Of a stretch of 64,000 bases of DNA, positions 20,872-30,097 are shown in pieces. The stretch is from Bradyrhizobium iriomotense. GTDB lineage: Bacteria; Pseudomonadota; Alphaproteobacteria; Rhizobiales; Xanthobacteraceae. The notes beneath the pieces were generated by a model. It had not been told where the DNA came from and did no database searches. It was given only the letters and a program-made list of their open reading frames with translations. The translations under genes were made by a program, and so were the position numbers. The DNA lies in the NCBI RefSeq assembly GCF_018130765.1, contig NZ_JAFCJZ010000018.1, forward strand, positions 1-64,000. Reading direction: 5' to 3'. Every line of letters starts with the position of its first letter. Within the stretch, counting starts at the first letter, position 1.

Positions 20872-21138
20872 ATGCAAACCCTCGCTGTTGATATCGCCAC
20901 GACCTTCATCGATGACGCCGCAGCCCTCGTGACCGGCCTCGGCCGGGCCCTGCTCAAGTTCGCGATGGCCCCGATCGATCGCATCGCCAATGCCTGCGAC
21001 ATTGCGGGCGTGCTCGCCGAGCGCCGCGCGACCTTCCAGATGTGGCGGGCCAACCGTGGCAGCGTCCGTCGCGATGGCCGCCGGTTCAGCCTGCTTGGTC
21101 GCCTCTCGCCCTTTCGCCACCTCGCCCATCTCACCTGA
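20872..21138 (+). CDS. Small protein of unknown function opposite TetR
   Basis: 88 residues, no recognised family. It begins MQTLAVDIATTFIDDAAALV, runs through a helical middle (GLGRALLKFAMAPIDRIANA) and ends in a strongly basic tail rich in Arg. The ATG at 20872 has CGGAGA at a good distance; the longer frame from 20806 would translate across operator 2. It sits under the TetR operators and upstream of the acyltransferase gene. It could be a small membrane- or nucleic-acid-associated protein; I cannot say which. Confidence 0.6.
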   Translation: MQTLAVDIATTFIDDAAALVTGLGRALLKFAMAPIDRIANACDIAGVLAERRATFQMWRANRGSVRRDGRRFSLLGRLSPFRHLAHLT

Positions 21139-21492
21139 GACGCGCGCCGCGAAACGCTCGAATGCAAGGAAAGGCCGCAATGAAGGACTTACCATTTGCC
21201 GACATTCGCAGCCGATCTCGTGGGCCTTACGAGATGCGGTTCAGTTTTTGCTCACGGCCCGTCGCGTATCCGGGTCAGCACGGCCCTTCCGCCCAAAGCC
21301 GACGCGGCCGCGCCGGGAAATTTGCGAACCTAACGAGACCATTTGGAGACCAACAGGATCAGAGGGACCAGGGGGACAGAGCAGGCCGACGACAACGTCA
21401 CTCTGCAATCGTTCGTCCCTTGCCCTTCCGGTCGTGACACTTTCACCGCCAAAGCAACAACCTCAGGCTGCCTTTCCAAAACAGGACTAGTC
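21139..21492. other. Long leader before the acyltransferase gene
   Basis: 354 bases between the small gene and the Aas-like gene. The frame 21343-21492 is open and joins the Aas frame but has no domain-like content. No hairpin with a T run, no tRNA and no clear promoter seen. It must hold the acyltransferase promoter unless transcription comes from the TetR-controlled start. Confidence 0.35.
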
Positions 21493-24400
21493 ATGATCAG
21501 GGAATTGATGTCGTCACGCCGCTTCGCGCCGCTGTTCTGGGCGCAATTCTTTTCGGCGCTCAATGACAACGTGCTCAAGAACGCACTCGTCATCATCCTG
21601 CTTTACAGCGCCGCGACCGGTCACGGCGATGCCTTGGTGACGGTCGCAGGCGCCGTCTTCATCTTCCCCTATTTCATCCTGTCCGGGCTCGGCGGCCAGC
21701 TCGCCGACAAATACGTCAAATCCGTCGTCGCACGGCGATTGAAGTTCGCCGAGATCTTCGCCGCGGGCTTTGCTGCCGCCGGCTTCTTCCTGCATTCGGT
21801 GCCGCTGCTGTTCGCAGCGCTCGCGCTGTTCGGCACCATCGCCGCACTGTTCGGCCCCGTGAAATACGCGATGCTGCCGGATCAGCTCGAGCTCGGCGAG
21901 CTCGCGACCGGCAACGCGCTGGTCGAAGGCGCGACCTTCATGGCCATCCTGCTCGGCACCGTCGTCGGCGGCCAGTTCGTGGCCGGCTCCGCGCATATGG
22001 GCTGGGTCGCCTCGGCCGTGGTCGTGCTGGCCCTGCTGTCCTGGGCTTTCGCCTCCCGCATTCCGCAGACAACGCCCTCCGCGCCTGACCTCCCCGTCGA
22101 TGCCAATCCCTGGACCTCGACCCTCGGCCTGCTGAAGACGCTCTACGCCGACCACCGGCTGTGGGACGGCACCGTGATCGTGTCCTGGTTCTGGCTGGTC
22201 GGCGCCATCGTGCTGTCGCTGCTGCCGGCGCTGGTCAAGGAGGTGGTCGGCGGCACCGAGGGCGTGGTGACGCTGTGTCTTGCGATCTTCGCGATCGGCA
22301 TTGCGATCGGCTCGCTGTTCGCTGCAAGCCTGAGCCACGTTCGCCCCAACCTCGCGCTGGTACCGATCGGCGCCATCATCATGGGCTTTGCCGGCCTTGA
22401 TCTCGCCTGGGCCATCGGTGTGACCACCAAGGGGCAGGACATCACCGCGGTCGATTTTGCGACCTCGTTCGCGGGGCTGCGCATGCTGGCCGACTTCGTC
22501 GCCTTCGCATTCGGCGGCGGCTTGTTCGTGGTCCCGTCCTTCGCCGCGGTCCAGGCCTGGTCGGTCCCCTCCGAGCGCGCCCGCATCATCGCCGCCGGCA
22601 ACGTGCTGCAGGCTGCCTTCATGGTTGTCGGCTCGCTGTTCGTCGCGTTGCTGCAGGCCGCAGGCCTCCATGTCGGCTGGATCTTCTTCGGCCTCGGCGT
22701 CGCCAGCTTCGGCGCGGTGTGGTTCGTGCTGACGAAATGGGGCAAGGAAGGCGTGCGCGATGCCGGCGGCCTGTTGTTCCGCGCCCTCTTCCGCACCGAG
22801 GTTCGTGGCCTCGAAAACCTGCCGCCTCCCGGCACGCGCATGCTGATTGCGCCGAACCATGTCAGCCTGATCGACGGTCCGCTGCTGCACGCGGTGCTGC
22901 CGATCGATGCGAGCTTCGCGGTCGATACCGGCATCGCCAAGGCCTGGTGGGCCAAGCCGTTCCTGCGCGTGGTCAAGCACTACACCATGGACCCGACCAA
23001 GCCGCTGGCCGCCCGCGACCTGATCAAGCTCGTCGCCGCGGGCGAGCCCGTTGTCATCTTCCCGGAGGGGCGCATCACCGTCTCCGGCTCGCTGATGAAG
23101 GTCTATGACGGCACCGCGATGATCGCGGACAAGGCCGACGCGGTGGTCGTGCCGGTCCGCATCGAAGGCGCGCAGCGCTCGCATCTAAGCTACCTCAACT
23201 CCAGCCAGATCAAGCGTTCCTGGTTTCCGCGAGTGACGGTCACGATCCTGCCGCCGATCAAGCTTCCGGTCGATGCATCGCTGAAGGGCAAGGCGCGCCG
23301 CAATGCTGCCGGCGCCGCGCTCCAGGACGTGATGATCGACGCCCTGGTGAAGAACGCCATGCTCGATCACTCGTTGTTCGAGGCGCTCGGCCACGCCTAT
23401 CGCGACCGCGACACCGGCAAGGTCATCATCGAGGACGCGCTCGGCACCAAGCTGACCTATCGCAAGCTGATCCTCGGCGCGCAGGTGTTGAGCCGGAAGC
23501 TGGAAGACGGCACCGCCGTCGGCGAGAATGTCGGCGTGCTGCTGCCGAACTCCGCGGGCGTCGCCGTCGTCTTCATGGCCTTGCAAAACATCGGCCGCGT
23601 GCCGGCGATGCTCAACTTCTCGGCCGGCCCGGTCAATGTCCTCGCCGCCATGAAGGCCGCGCAGGTCAAGACCGTGCTGACCTCGAAGGCCTTCATCGAG
23701 AAGGGCAAGCTCGACAAGCTGATGGCCGCGATCTCCGCGGAGGCGCGCGTCGTTTACCTTGAGGACGTCCGTGCCTCGATTGGCCTCGCCGACAAGATCA
23801 AGGGCCTGCTGGCCGGCACCACACCGCGCGTCGTCCGCCAGGCGAACGATCCGGCCGTCGTGCTGTTCACCTCGGGCTCAGAAGGCACGCCCAAGGGCGT
23901 GGTGCTGTCCCACCGCAACATCCTCGCCAACGCGGCACAGGCGCTGGCGCGGGTTGACGCCAACGCCAATGACAAGGTGTTCAACGTGCTGCCGGTGTTC
24001 CACTCCTTCGGGCTAACCGGCGGAATGATGATGCCGATGCTCGCGGGCATTCCGATCTACATGTACCCCTCCCCGCTGCACTATAGGATCGTGCCCGAGT
24101 TGATCTACCAGACCGGCGCCACCATCCTGTTCGGCACCGACACGTTCCTCACCGGCTACGCCCGCTCGGCGCACGCCTATGACTTCCGCACGCTGCGTCT
24201 GGTGATCGCCGGCGCCGAGGCAGTCAAGGACCGCACCCGGCAGGTGTTCATGGAGCGCTACGGCATCCGCATTCTCGAAGGCTACGGCGTCACCGAGACG
24301 GCGCCGGTGCTGGCGATGAACACGCCGATGGCCAACCGTCCCGGCACTGTCGGCCGTCTCTCGCCGCTGATGGAAAGCCGCCTCGATCCGGTTCCCGGCA

Positions 24401-24897
24401 TCGAGGAAGGCGGACGCCTCTCGGTGCGCGGCCCGAACGTGATGCTCGGCTACCTCAGGGCCGAAAATCCCGGCGTGCTCGAAAAGCTCCCCGAGGGCTG
24501 GCACGACACCGGCGACATCGTGGCGATCGACTCCGCCGGTTTCATCACCATCAAGGGCCGCGCCAAGCGCTTTGCCAAGATTGCGGGCGAAATGGTTTCG
24601 CTGTCGGCAGTCGAAGCCATCGCGACGGCGCTGTGGCCGCAGGCCGGCTCGGTCGCGGTGTCGATCCCGGACCAGCGCAAGGGCGAGCGCATCGTGCTGC
24701 TGACGACGGAAAAGAGTGCCGAGCGCAGCGCGATGCAGGCCCAGGCGAAGACGATCGGCGCCTCCGAGCTGACCGTTCCCGCAACGATCATGGTGGTCGA
24801 CAAGGTGCCGCTGCTCGGCACCGGCAAGACCGACTATGTCACGGCAACGACGATGGCCCGCGAGCAGGCGTCCTCGCCGGAGCGCGAGGTCGCGTAA
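21493..24897 (+). CDS. Aas-like fusion: MFS flippase, acyltransferase, acyl-ACP/CoA synthetase
   Basis: Large membrane protein of 1134 residues with three parts. Residues 1 to about 415 are an MFS/LplT-like transporter (FWAQFFSALNDNVLKNAL). About 425-650 is a PlsC-type acyltransferase with the His-Asp motif NHVSLID near 455 and FPEGR near 522. About 665-1120 is an AMP-forming ligase with LFTSGSEGTPKGVVLSH near 791 and GYGVTETAPVLAMN. The order matches lysophospholipid flippase-acyltransferase-synthetase fusions that take up and re-acylate lysophospholipids. The ATG at 21493 begins the conserved part. A lipase-like gene follows after 5 bases, forming an obvious pair. Confidence 0.93.
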   Translation: MIRELMSSRRFAPLFWAQFFSALNDNVLKNALVIILLYSAATGHGDALVTVAGAVFIFPYFILSGLGGQLADKYVKSVVARRLKFAEIFAAGFAAAGFFLHSVPLLFAALALFGTIAALFGPVKYAMLPDQLELGELATGNALVEGATFMAILLGTVVGGQFVAGSAHMGWVASAVVVLALLSWAFASRIPQTTPSAPDLPVDANPWTSTLGLLKTLYADHRLWDGTVIVSWFWLVGAIVLSLLPALVKEVVGGTEGVVTLCLAIFAIGIAIGSLFAASLSHVRPNLALVPIGAIIMGFAGLDLAWAIGVTTKGQDITAVDFATSFAGLRMLADFVAFAFGGGLFVVPSFAAVQAWSVPSERARIIAAGNVLQAAFMVVGSLFVALLQAAGLHVGWIFFGLGVASFGAVWFVLTKWGKEGVRDAGGLLFRALFRTEVRGLENLPPPGTRMLIAPNHVSLIDGPLLHAVLPIDASFAVDTGIAKAWWAKPFLRVVKHYTMDPTKPLAARDLIKLVAAGEPVVIFPEGRITVSGSLMKVYDGTAMIADKADAVVVPVRIEGAQRSHLSYLNSSQIKRSWFPRVTVTILPPIKLPVDASLKGKARRNAAGAALQDVMIDALVKNAMLDHSLFEALGHAYRDRDTGKVIIEDALGTKLTYRKLILGAQVLSRKLEDGTAVGENVGVLLPNSAGVAVVFMALQNIGRVPAMLNFSAGPVNVLAAMKAAQVKTVLTSKAFIEKGKLDKLMAAISAEARVVYLEDVRASIGLADKIKGLLAGTTPRVVRQANDPAVVLFTSGSEGTPKGVVLSHRNILANAAQALARVDANANDKVFNVLPVFHSFGLTGGMMMPMLAGIPIYMYPSPLHYRIVPELIYQTGATILFGTDTFLTGYARSAHAYDFRTLRLVIAGAEAVKDRTRQVFMERYGIRILEGYGVTETAPVLAMNTPMANRPGTVGRLSPLMESRLDPVPGIEEGGRLSVRGPNVMLGYLRAENPGVLEKLPEGWHDTGDIVAIDSAGFITIKGRAKRFAKIAGEMVSLSAVEAIATALWPQAGSVAVSIPDQRKGERIVLLTTEKSAERSAMQAQAKTIGASELTVPATIMVVDKVPLLGTGKTDYVTATTMAREQASSPEREVA

Positions 24898-24902
24898 GCG
24901 AG

Positions 24903-25586
24903 ATGCGCGAGGCGCCTCAATCAGGCGACGCGCGATGCCCTGGAGTGGTTCTGCTTCACGGCATCGCGCGAACCTCCGCATCCCTGAGGAAGCTGGAACG
25001 GGCGCTCCAGGCGAGCGGGTTCAGGACGCTCAATGTCGACTATCCCAGCCGCAGCAAGCCGATCGCGGCGATCGCAGACGACATCCATCCGGCGATTGCC
25101 CGTTTCGCCGAACGTGACGCGCCGCTGCATTTCGTCGCGCATTCCATGGGCGGCCTCGTCGCGCGCGCTTACATCGCAAGACACCGCCCGGCCCGGCTCG
25201 GCCGTGTCGTGATGCTGGGCACGCCGAACAGCGGCAGCGAGGTCGCCGATCTCCTGCAGGGGTTTCGGCCCTACCGCGCATTCTACGGGCCAGCCGGCCT
25301 CGAGCTCACCACCACGCCTGCGACCGCGCCGAATGCGCTCCCCGCCATCGACTATCCGGTCGGCGTGATCGCCGGAAACCGCTTCATCGATCCCGTCGCC
25401 GGACTCTTGGTTCTGCCGAAGCCGAATGACGGACGGGTGTCGGTACAAAGTACGATGCTGGCCGGCATGACCGACCATGTCGTCGTGAAGGCATCCCATA
25501 CCGGGCTTCCGCGTTACGCCGCCACGATCGAACAGACGATCGCCTTCCTGCGCGACGGCCGTTTCCGTGCCGTCTCTGTCACCTGA
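24903..25586 (+). CDS. Alpha/beta hydrolase, lipase-like
   Basis: 227 residues without a signal peptide. The oxyanion segment VVLLHGIARTS is near the start, the nucleophile Ser sits in FVAHSMGGLVARAYIA (about 78-90), and a late His in VKASHTGLP is the probable catalytic His. The ATG at 24903 follows the acyltransferase stop by 5 bases, so the two are likely co-expressed; this suggests action on membrane lipids or acyl esters. The last 8 bases overlap the convergent dsbB. Substrate unknown. Confidence 0.88.
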   Translation: MREAPQSGDARCPGVVLLHGIARTSASLRKLERALQASGFRTLNVDYPSRSKPIAAIADDIHPAIARFAERDAPLHFVAHSMGGLVARAYIARHRPARLGRVVMLGTPNSGSEVADLLQGFRPYRAFYGPAGLELTTTPATAPNALPAIDYPVGVIAGNRFIDPVAGLLVLPKPNDGRVSVQSTMLAGMTDHVVVKASHTGLPRYAATIEQTIAFLRDGRFRAVSVT

Positions 25587-26145
25587 GCAGGAGATAGCGC
25601 ACCGGGTTGTCGTCGCACTGCCCCGCCCCGCACTCCAGCACGGTGGACAGGAGATTTGCCGCGACCAGCAATGCGAAGATTGCGAAGACCGAGTTCGATG
25701 CGAACCCGGTCATGGGCGCATCCCCCTCTCGCTTGCCGGTCGCATCTTTCCAGACAAAGATCAGCGCGACATAACACACCACACCTACGGCCGCGATGAG
25801 CGCCCAGGTGTAGAAGTGCAAGCCCCACAACGCCGAGCCGTATCCGGGATCGCCGGGCGCAAGATGCAGCGACACCTGCCGCATCGAGATGAACCCGGTG
25901 ACGAGGCTGGCCATGAGGATCATCGCATAGTGCGACGGACGCTCTCCGAGGCGCAGGTTGAACAGGAAACCCATGCCGATCGCGATGAACCCGGCGCGTT
26001 GCAGCAGGCAGAGCGGGCAAGGCAACTCGCCGAGCGCAAGCTGATAGAAGAAGGCGACCGTCAGGACCAGCGAGATCCCGAGCAGTCCAAGCAAGTTCAG
26101 GATCGCTCCGATCGATCGTTGCTCGCTCATCCCTGTCGTGCCCAT
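25579..26145 (-). CDS. dsbB: Disulfide bond formation protein B
   Basis: Inner-membrane protein of 188 residues with four membrane helices that passes electrons from periplasmic thiols to quinone. The first redox pair is at C43 and C46 (LPCPLCLLQR). The usual long second periplasmic loop pair is not evident; instead two Cys lie close together near the C-terminus (VLECGAGQCDDNP). The start may be 26145 or 26130 (MSEQRS). It follows a 50-residue DUF5993-like gene by 10 bases and probably forms an operon with it. Confidence 0.93.
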   Translation of the reverse strand: MGTTGMSEQRSIGAILNLLGLLGISLVLTVAFFYQLALGELPCPLCLLQRAGFIAIGMGFLFNLRLGERPSHYAMILMASLVTGFISMRQVSLHLAPGDPGYGSALWGLHFYTWALIAAVGVVCYVALIFVWKDATGKREGDAPMTGFASNSVFAIFALLVAANLLSTVLECGAGQCDDNPVRYLLLR

Positions 26146-26155
26146 CTCGACGCCG

Positions 26156-26308
26156 TCAGAACGACAATTTCAGCGGATCGGTCGCGTGGTGAAAGAACCA
26201 TGCGATCGTGACGACGACCGTCGCACTCCAGAGCGCATAGCTCAGTCCCCGGCGCGACCACCAGACGCAGCCCGCGAGCGCCAGCAGGAAGGGCAGGAAC
26301 ATATACAT
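26156..26308 (-). CDS. DUF5993-like small membrane protein
   Basis: 50 residues, MYMFLPFLLALAGCVWW at the start and FFHHATDPLKLSF at the end, with two predicted membrane helices (2-16 and 24-40). This composition and its position directly before dsbB match DUF5993 proteins, which recur beside DsbB. It may help assemble or tune DsbB. I translated it by hand from the ATG at 26308 to the TGA at 26156. Confidence 0.75.
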   Translation of the reverse strand: MYMFLPFLLALAGCVWWSRRGLSYALWSATVVVTIAWFFHHATDPLKLSF

Positions 26309-26380
26309 GAGCGCGGACTCCCAAGGCGATTCGCGCGTTGCGCGAACGGAGCCAAGAGATACGTCAGCCCCGCAGGCCCC

Positions 26381-27487
26381 TCAAGAGCCGGCTTCGCTGC
26401 GCCGCTCCTGCGCATAACGCACCAGCGCCACGAAGCGGTAGATGCCGTGCACGAACTTGCCGTAGGGCATGGTGACGAACAGTGCGAACACCGCACCGAG
26501 ATGCAGCGCCAGCAGCGGGCCCATCGCGGCGGTCTCGCGCAGGATCAGAAGCAACATGCCGGTGAGCCCGGTCAGGAACAGCATGGCGATGAAGCCGACA
26601 TCCATGCCGTAGCGATTCTCGTCGAGCAGTTCAGGCGCCCGCCGCGATTTCGCGACGAACAACCCAACTGGACCGACGATGAGGCCTATGCCACCCAGCG
26701 TGCCGAGCACGACCGGCAGGTCCCACAGAGGATACGGCGCCTCGCGCCCCAGCAGATAGTGATAGAGCGTCGCGACCGAGGTCGCGGCAAAGCAGAGCAG
26801 GAAGCCGTAGAAGGTCAGGTGGTGATAGAGCTTGCGCCGGTCTGTCGGCCGGTCGTCCTCGTTGTAGCAGCCGACACCGCCGCCGTGGAGATAGCGCAGC
26901 TCGCCGGCATCGCGGATCGCCTGGAACATCGAACCGCCGTCAGCGCGGCCGCCGATGGCTGGACCGATGTCGCGCCAGAAGGCGCGTACGCTCATGACGA
27001 GGGCCAGGATGGCGTAGAGGAATGCGGCGCTGAACAGCGCAGCCATCGCATTGTGCGGCATCAATTTGTAGAACGCACCCGGACCAGTGTGGATACCGAA
27101 CAGCACGCTGCGGTCGTTGAGCGCGGCAAAGCCGAGGATGAAGGCTGCCATGCTGAGCGCGGCAATGATGCTGATGATCAGACCGTTGCGCGCGAAGGCG
27201 CCGGACAGCGCCTGCGGCCAAGCATAGGCCGCATAGGACTCGGCGCGCGCAACCGCAAGCGTCTTGGGAACGTTGACGTTGAACTCGTGCGGCGGCGAGA
27301 ATTGGCAATCGACATAGCAGGCGCCGCAGGAATGGCAGAGATTGGCGAGATAGTTGAGGTCGCCGTCGGAGAAGGCACGCCGCATCTCCATCGCCGGAAA
27401 TACCGCACACAACCCCTCGCAGTAGCGGCAGGAATTGCAGACCGTCATCAGACGGTCGGCCTCATCCAAGATTCTGGTTCCGTGCAT
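26381..27487 (-). CDS. tcuB: Tricarballylate utilisation Fe-S membrane protein TcuB
   Basis: 368 residues. Two 4Fe-4S motifs sit at the N-terminus (CNSCRYCEGLC and CHSCGACYVDC), followed by about six membrane helices. TcuB re-oxidises the FAD of TcuA and passes electrons to the quinone pool. It is the last gene of a probable tcuA - esterase - tcuB operon, four bases after the esterase stop. No TcuC-type transporter gene is in the cluster. Confidence 0.93.
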   Translation of the reverse strand: MHGTRILDEADRLMTVCNSCRYCEGLCAVFPAMEMRRAFSDGDLNYLANLCHSCGACYVDCQFSPPHEFNVNVPKTLAVARAESYAAYAWPQALSGAFARNGLIISIIAALSMAAFILGFAALNDRSVLFGIHTGPGAFYKLMPHNAMAALFSAAFLYAILALVMSVRAFWRDIGPAIGGRADGGSMFQAIRDAGELRYLHGGGVGCYNEDDRPTDRRKLYHHLTFYGFLLCFAATSVATLYHYLLGREAPYPLWDLPVVLGTLGGIGLIVGPVGLFVAKSRRAPELLDENRYGMDVGFIAMLFLTGLTGMLLLILRETAAMGPLLALHLGAVFALFVTMPYGKFVHGIYRFVALVRYAQERRSEAGS

Positions 27488-27491
27488 GGCT

Positions 27492-28520
27492 CTACTTCGT
27501 CAGGCCCTTTGCCTTGAGCCATTTCTGGATCAGGCCCGCGACCTCGAGGTTGTTCTTGTCCATCATCACCAGGTGCGAATTGCCGTTGATGCCGGCCTTG
27601 GGGAGGTCGACGACGTCGACGCTGCCGCCGGCCGCCTTGATGGCGTCCGCAAAGGCGACACCGTTGGCGCGGATCTTGGGCCAGCGCGCATCGCGCTCGA
27701 TATAGTCGCCGTAGATGATAAGGGTCGGAATGTTCTTCAGCACATCCGCCTTGGCGGGGTCGCCGATGCCGGCCGGCTCGATCGCGATCAGCGCCTTGAC
27801 CTTGTCGGGCCGGGCTTGCGCAACCTTGAAGCCGAAGCTGCCGGCCTGGCTGTGGAACAGGATCACCGAGGGGCCGATGCGGTCGATCTCGGCGATATAG
27901 GCAGCGACGGTCGCATCATCCGTCGTGGTCCAACGCGGGACGTTCTGCTTGACGAAGTTCTCGTAGCCCTCGACCGGAAACTGGTTGCCCGGCAGCACCT
28001 TCCGCTTAGCCGGATCGGGATCATAGGAACTTGGCCCATCGCCGATGCGAAAACGCTCGAACGGATTGGACGTGGTGAGAAAAACCGGCTCGCTCTTGAA
28101 GATGTCGGGATATTGCGCCCAGCCTGCGCGTCCGCGCTCCACCGCGTCGGAATTATAGACCGCCCACCCCTTGCGCAGAAAGTAGTTCAGCCAGCCTTCG
28201 CGTCCGTCGGGCGTGGTCTCGTAGGTGACGCCGGTCAGTCCGCCCCCATGCCACATCAGCAGCGGATAGGCCCCCTTCTCGTTGGCCGGGAGGAAATACT
28301 GCACGTACATCTGCTCGACCTGATAGGTGCCGTTGGGATCGACCTTGGCAGGCACGCCGCCGGGCGTGAACGTGACCTCCTTCACCGGCTTGCCGGAGAT
28401 CTCGACGAGACGCCCACCGACATGGAACGACCCCATGTCGCGCAGGTTGATCGGCTCAGCGGCATGAGCGTGGCCGGCGATTAGCAGCGCCGCAATCGAG
28501 GCAATGGCAATGCGCGACAT
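27492..28520 (-). CDS. Exported alpha/beta hydrolase (esterase) inside tcu cluster
   Basis: 342 residues with a signal peptide (about 1-20, ending AGHAHA). The nucleophile Ser is in the segment ILFHSQAGSFGFKVA near 220, with an earlier LLMWHGGGLTG oxyanion segment and a late His in NSHLVMMDKNN. It lies between tcuA and tcuB, 27 bases after tcuA. An exported esterase here suggests that the tricarballylate (or similar acid) is first released from an ester outside the cytoplasm. That role is inferred from position. Confidence 0.85.
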   Translation of the reverse strand: MSRIAIASIAALLIAGHAHAAEPINLRDMGSFHVGGRLVEISGKPVKEVTFTPGGVPAKVDPNGTYQVEQMYVQYFLPANEKGAYPLLMWHGGGLTGVTYETTPDGREGWLNYFLRKGWAVYNSDAVERGRAGWAQYPDIFKSEPVFLTTSNPFERFRIGDGPSSYDPDPAKRKVLPGNQFPVEGYENFVKQNVPRWTTTDDATVAAYIAEIDRIGPSVILFHSQAGSFGFKVAQARPDKVKALIAIEPAGIGDPAKADVLKNIPTLIIYGDYIERDARWPKIRANGVAFADAIKAAGGSVDVVDLPKAGINGNSHLVMMDKNNLEVAGLIQKWLKAKGLTK

Positions 28521-28547
28521 GGTTTCTCCCTATGTCTTTTCTTGATC

Positions 28548-29939
28548 CTAGTTCTTCGCGTGGCGGGCCGCTTCCCGCCCCGCGATCCGTCCGAACACGC
28601 TGCCGATGGTCATGCCCATGCCGGCCGCATAGCCCTTGCCGAGCACATTGCCCGCCATGATCTCGCCCGCCGCGAACATGTTGGCGGACGGCTTGCCGTC
28701 AGCCATCAGGATGCGCGCCTCCTTGTTCACGCGCGTGCCGAGATAGGTGAAGGTGATGCCGGGCCGGACCGGATAGGCGAGATAAGGCGGCGTCTCGATT
28801 TTCCGCGCCCAGTGCGTCTTGGGTGGCGTGATGCCTTCGGTCACGCAGTCATCCAGAATGGTGTGGTCGAAGGTGCCGGGGCGCACCGCCGCGTTGAATT
28901 CGGTGATGGTCTTTTCCAGCGCTGCCGGATCGAGCTCGAGCTTGCCGGCAAGCTCGGCAATCGTCTGCCCGGCAATCGGCGGAAACAGCGTCGGCATGAA
29001 GCTCGTCACGACGGTGGAGTCGAAGATGATGTAGGCGATCTGATCGGGCTGCGCCGCGACCAGGCGGCCCCAGATCGCGTAGCGCTTCGGCCAGATGTCC
29101 TCGCCCTCGTCGTAGAAGCGCTGCGCGTGCTTGTTGACGACGATGCCGAACACGACGGAGTCGTGGCGCGTGATGATGCCGCCGTCGAACTTCGGCGCGC
29201 GGGCGTCGATCGCGACCGCATGACACTGCGTGGGATCGCCGACCTCCTGCACACCCTTGTCCAGCAGCATCTTCAGGATCGAGCCGCGATTATAGGGCGT
29301 GCCGCGGATCAGGAAATTGTCGGCGGCCTCGCCCCAATATTGCTTCAGCCATTCGATGTTGGCCTCGAACCCGCCGGCTGCCGCGACCAGCGAGGTCGCG
29401 CGGATCTCGGTCTCGCCCCTGATCGGCCGCTTGAGGCGCGCGGCGAGGAACATGCCGTCCTCGATCACGAGGTCGGTGACCTCGGCGTCGTATTCGACAT
29501 CGACGCCGAGCCGCTCCGCGGTCAGATACAACGCATTCAGCATCGCGCGTCCGCCGCCGAGAAAGAAGGAGTTGGTGCGGCCGAGGCTCAGCGTGCCACC
29601 GAGCGAGGGCTGCCAGCGCACGCCCTGCTCCACAATCCAGTTCAGGATGTCCTTGGACTCCCGGATCATGTGGCGCGCGAGTTCCTCGTCGGTCTGCCCG
29701 CCGGTGACCAGCAGAAGATCCTTCCAGAACTCCTCCTCGGTGTAGGGGCCGGTGAGGATTTCGGTCGCGGCGTCGTGGGCGCAGCGCATGTTGCGGGTGT
29801 GGCGGGTGTTGCCGCCCCGATAGAACTTCGGCGCCCCCTCGAGCACCAGCACGGACGCACCGCCGCGCCGGGCGCTGATCGCCGCGCACAGCGCCGCGTT
29901 GCCCCCGCCGATCACCAGCACGTCGTATTTGCTGCTCAT
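28548..29939 (-). CDS. tcuA: FAD-dependent tricarballylate dehydrogenase TcuA
   Basis: 463 residues of the fumarate reductase / succinate dehydrogenase flavoprotein type, oxidising tricarballylate to cis-aconitate in Salmonella TcuA. The FAD motif VLVIGGGNAALCAAISARRG is at the N-terminus, with GGNTRHTRNMR soon after and GEIMAGNVLGKGYAAG at the C-terminal end. I start at 29939 (MSSKYD); an ATG at 29972 adds 11 residues. It faces the GntR regulator and heads the tcu operon. The exact substrate could be a related tricarboxylate. Confidence 0.9.
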   Translation of the reverse strand: MSSKYDVLVIGGGNAALCAAISARRGGASVLVLEGAPKFYRGGNTRHTRNMRCAHDAATEILTGPYTEEEFWKDLLLVTGGQTDEELARHMIRESKDILNWIVEQGVRWQPSLGGTLSLGRTNSFFLGGGRAMLNALYLTAERLGVDVEYDAEVTDLVIEDGMFLAARLKRPIRGETEIRATSLVAAAGGFEANIEWLKQYWGEAADNFLIRGTPYNRGSILKMLLDKGVQEVGDPTQCHAVAIDARAPKFDGGIITRHDSVVFGIVVNKHAQRFYDEGEDIWPKRYAIWGRLVAAQPDQIAYIIFDSTVVTSFMPTLFPPIAGQTIAELAGKLELDPAALEKTITEFNAAVRPGTFDHTILDDCVTEGITPPKTHWARKIETPPYLAYPVRPGITFTYLGTRVNKEARILMADGKPSANMFAAGEIMAGNVLGKGYAAGMGMTIGSVFGRIAGREAARHAKN

Positions 29940-30018
29940 GCCGTCTGCCCGATGCGACGAAGTTAGAGACATTCTGCCGCCGGCCGTCGCGGATCAACCG
30001 CGCCCGCCATTGCGTACT

Positions 30019-30030
30019 TTTGTATACAAA
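30019..30030. promoter_or_regulatory. Palindrome in the tcuA / GntR gap
   Basis: A perfect 12-bp palindrome, TTTGTATACAAA, in an AT-rich patch, followed by GATATACAG. The form fits a GntR (FadR-group) operator and its place lets one dimer control both divergent genes. Confidence 0.6.
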
Positions 30031-30097
30031 GATATACAGAAAGCGCGCAAGCGGTATCTCTGCATGGGCAGGATGCGCCTCGCGCGCCGAGAGGAAC

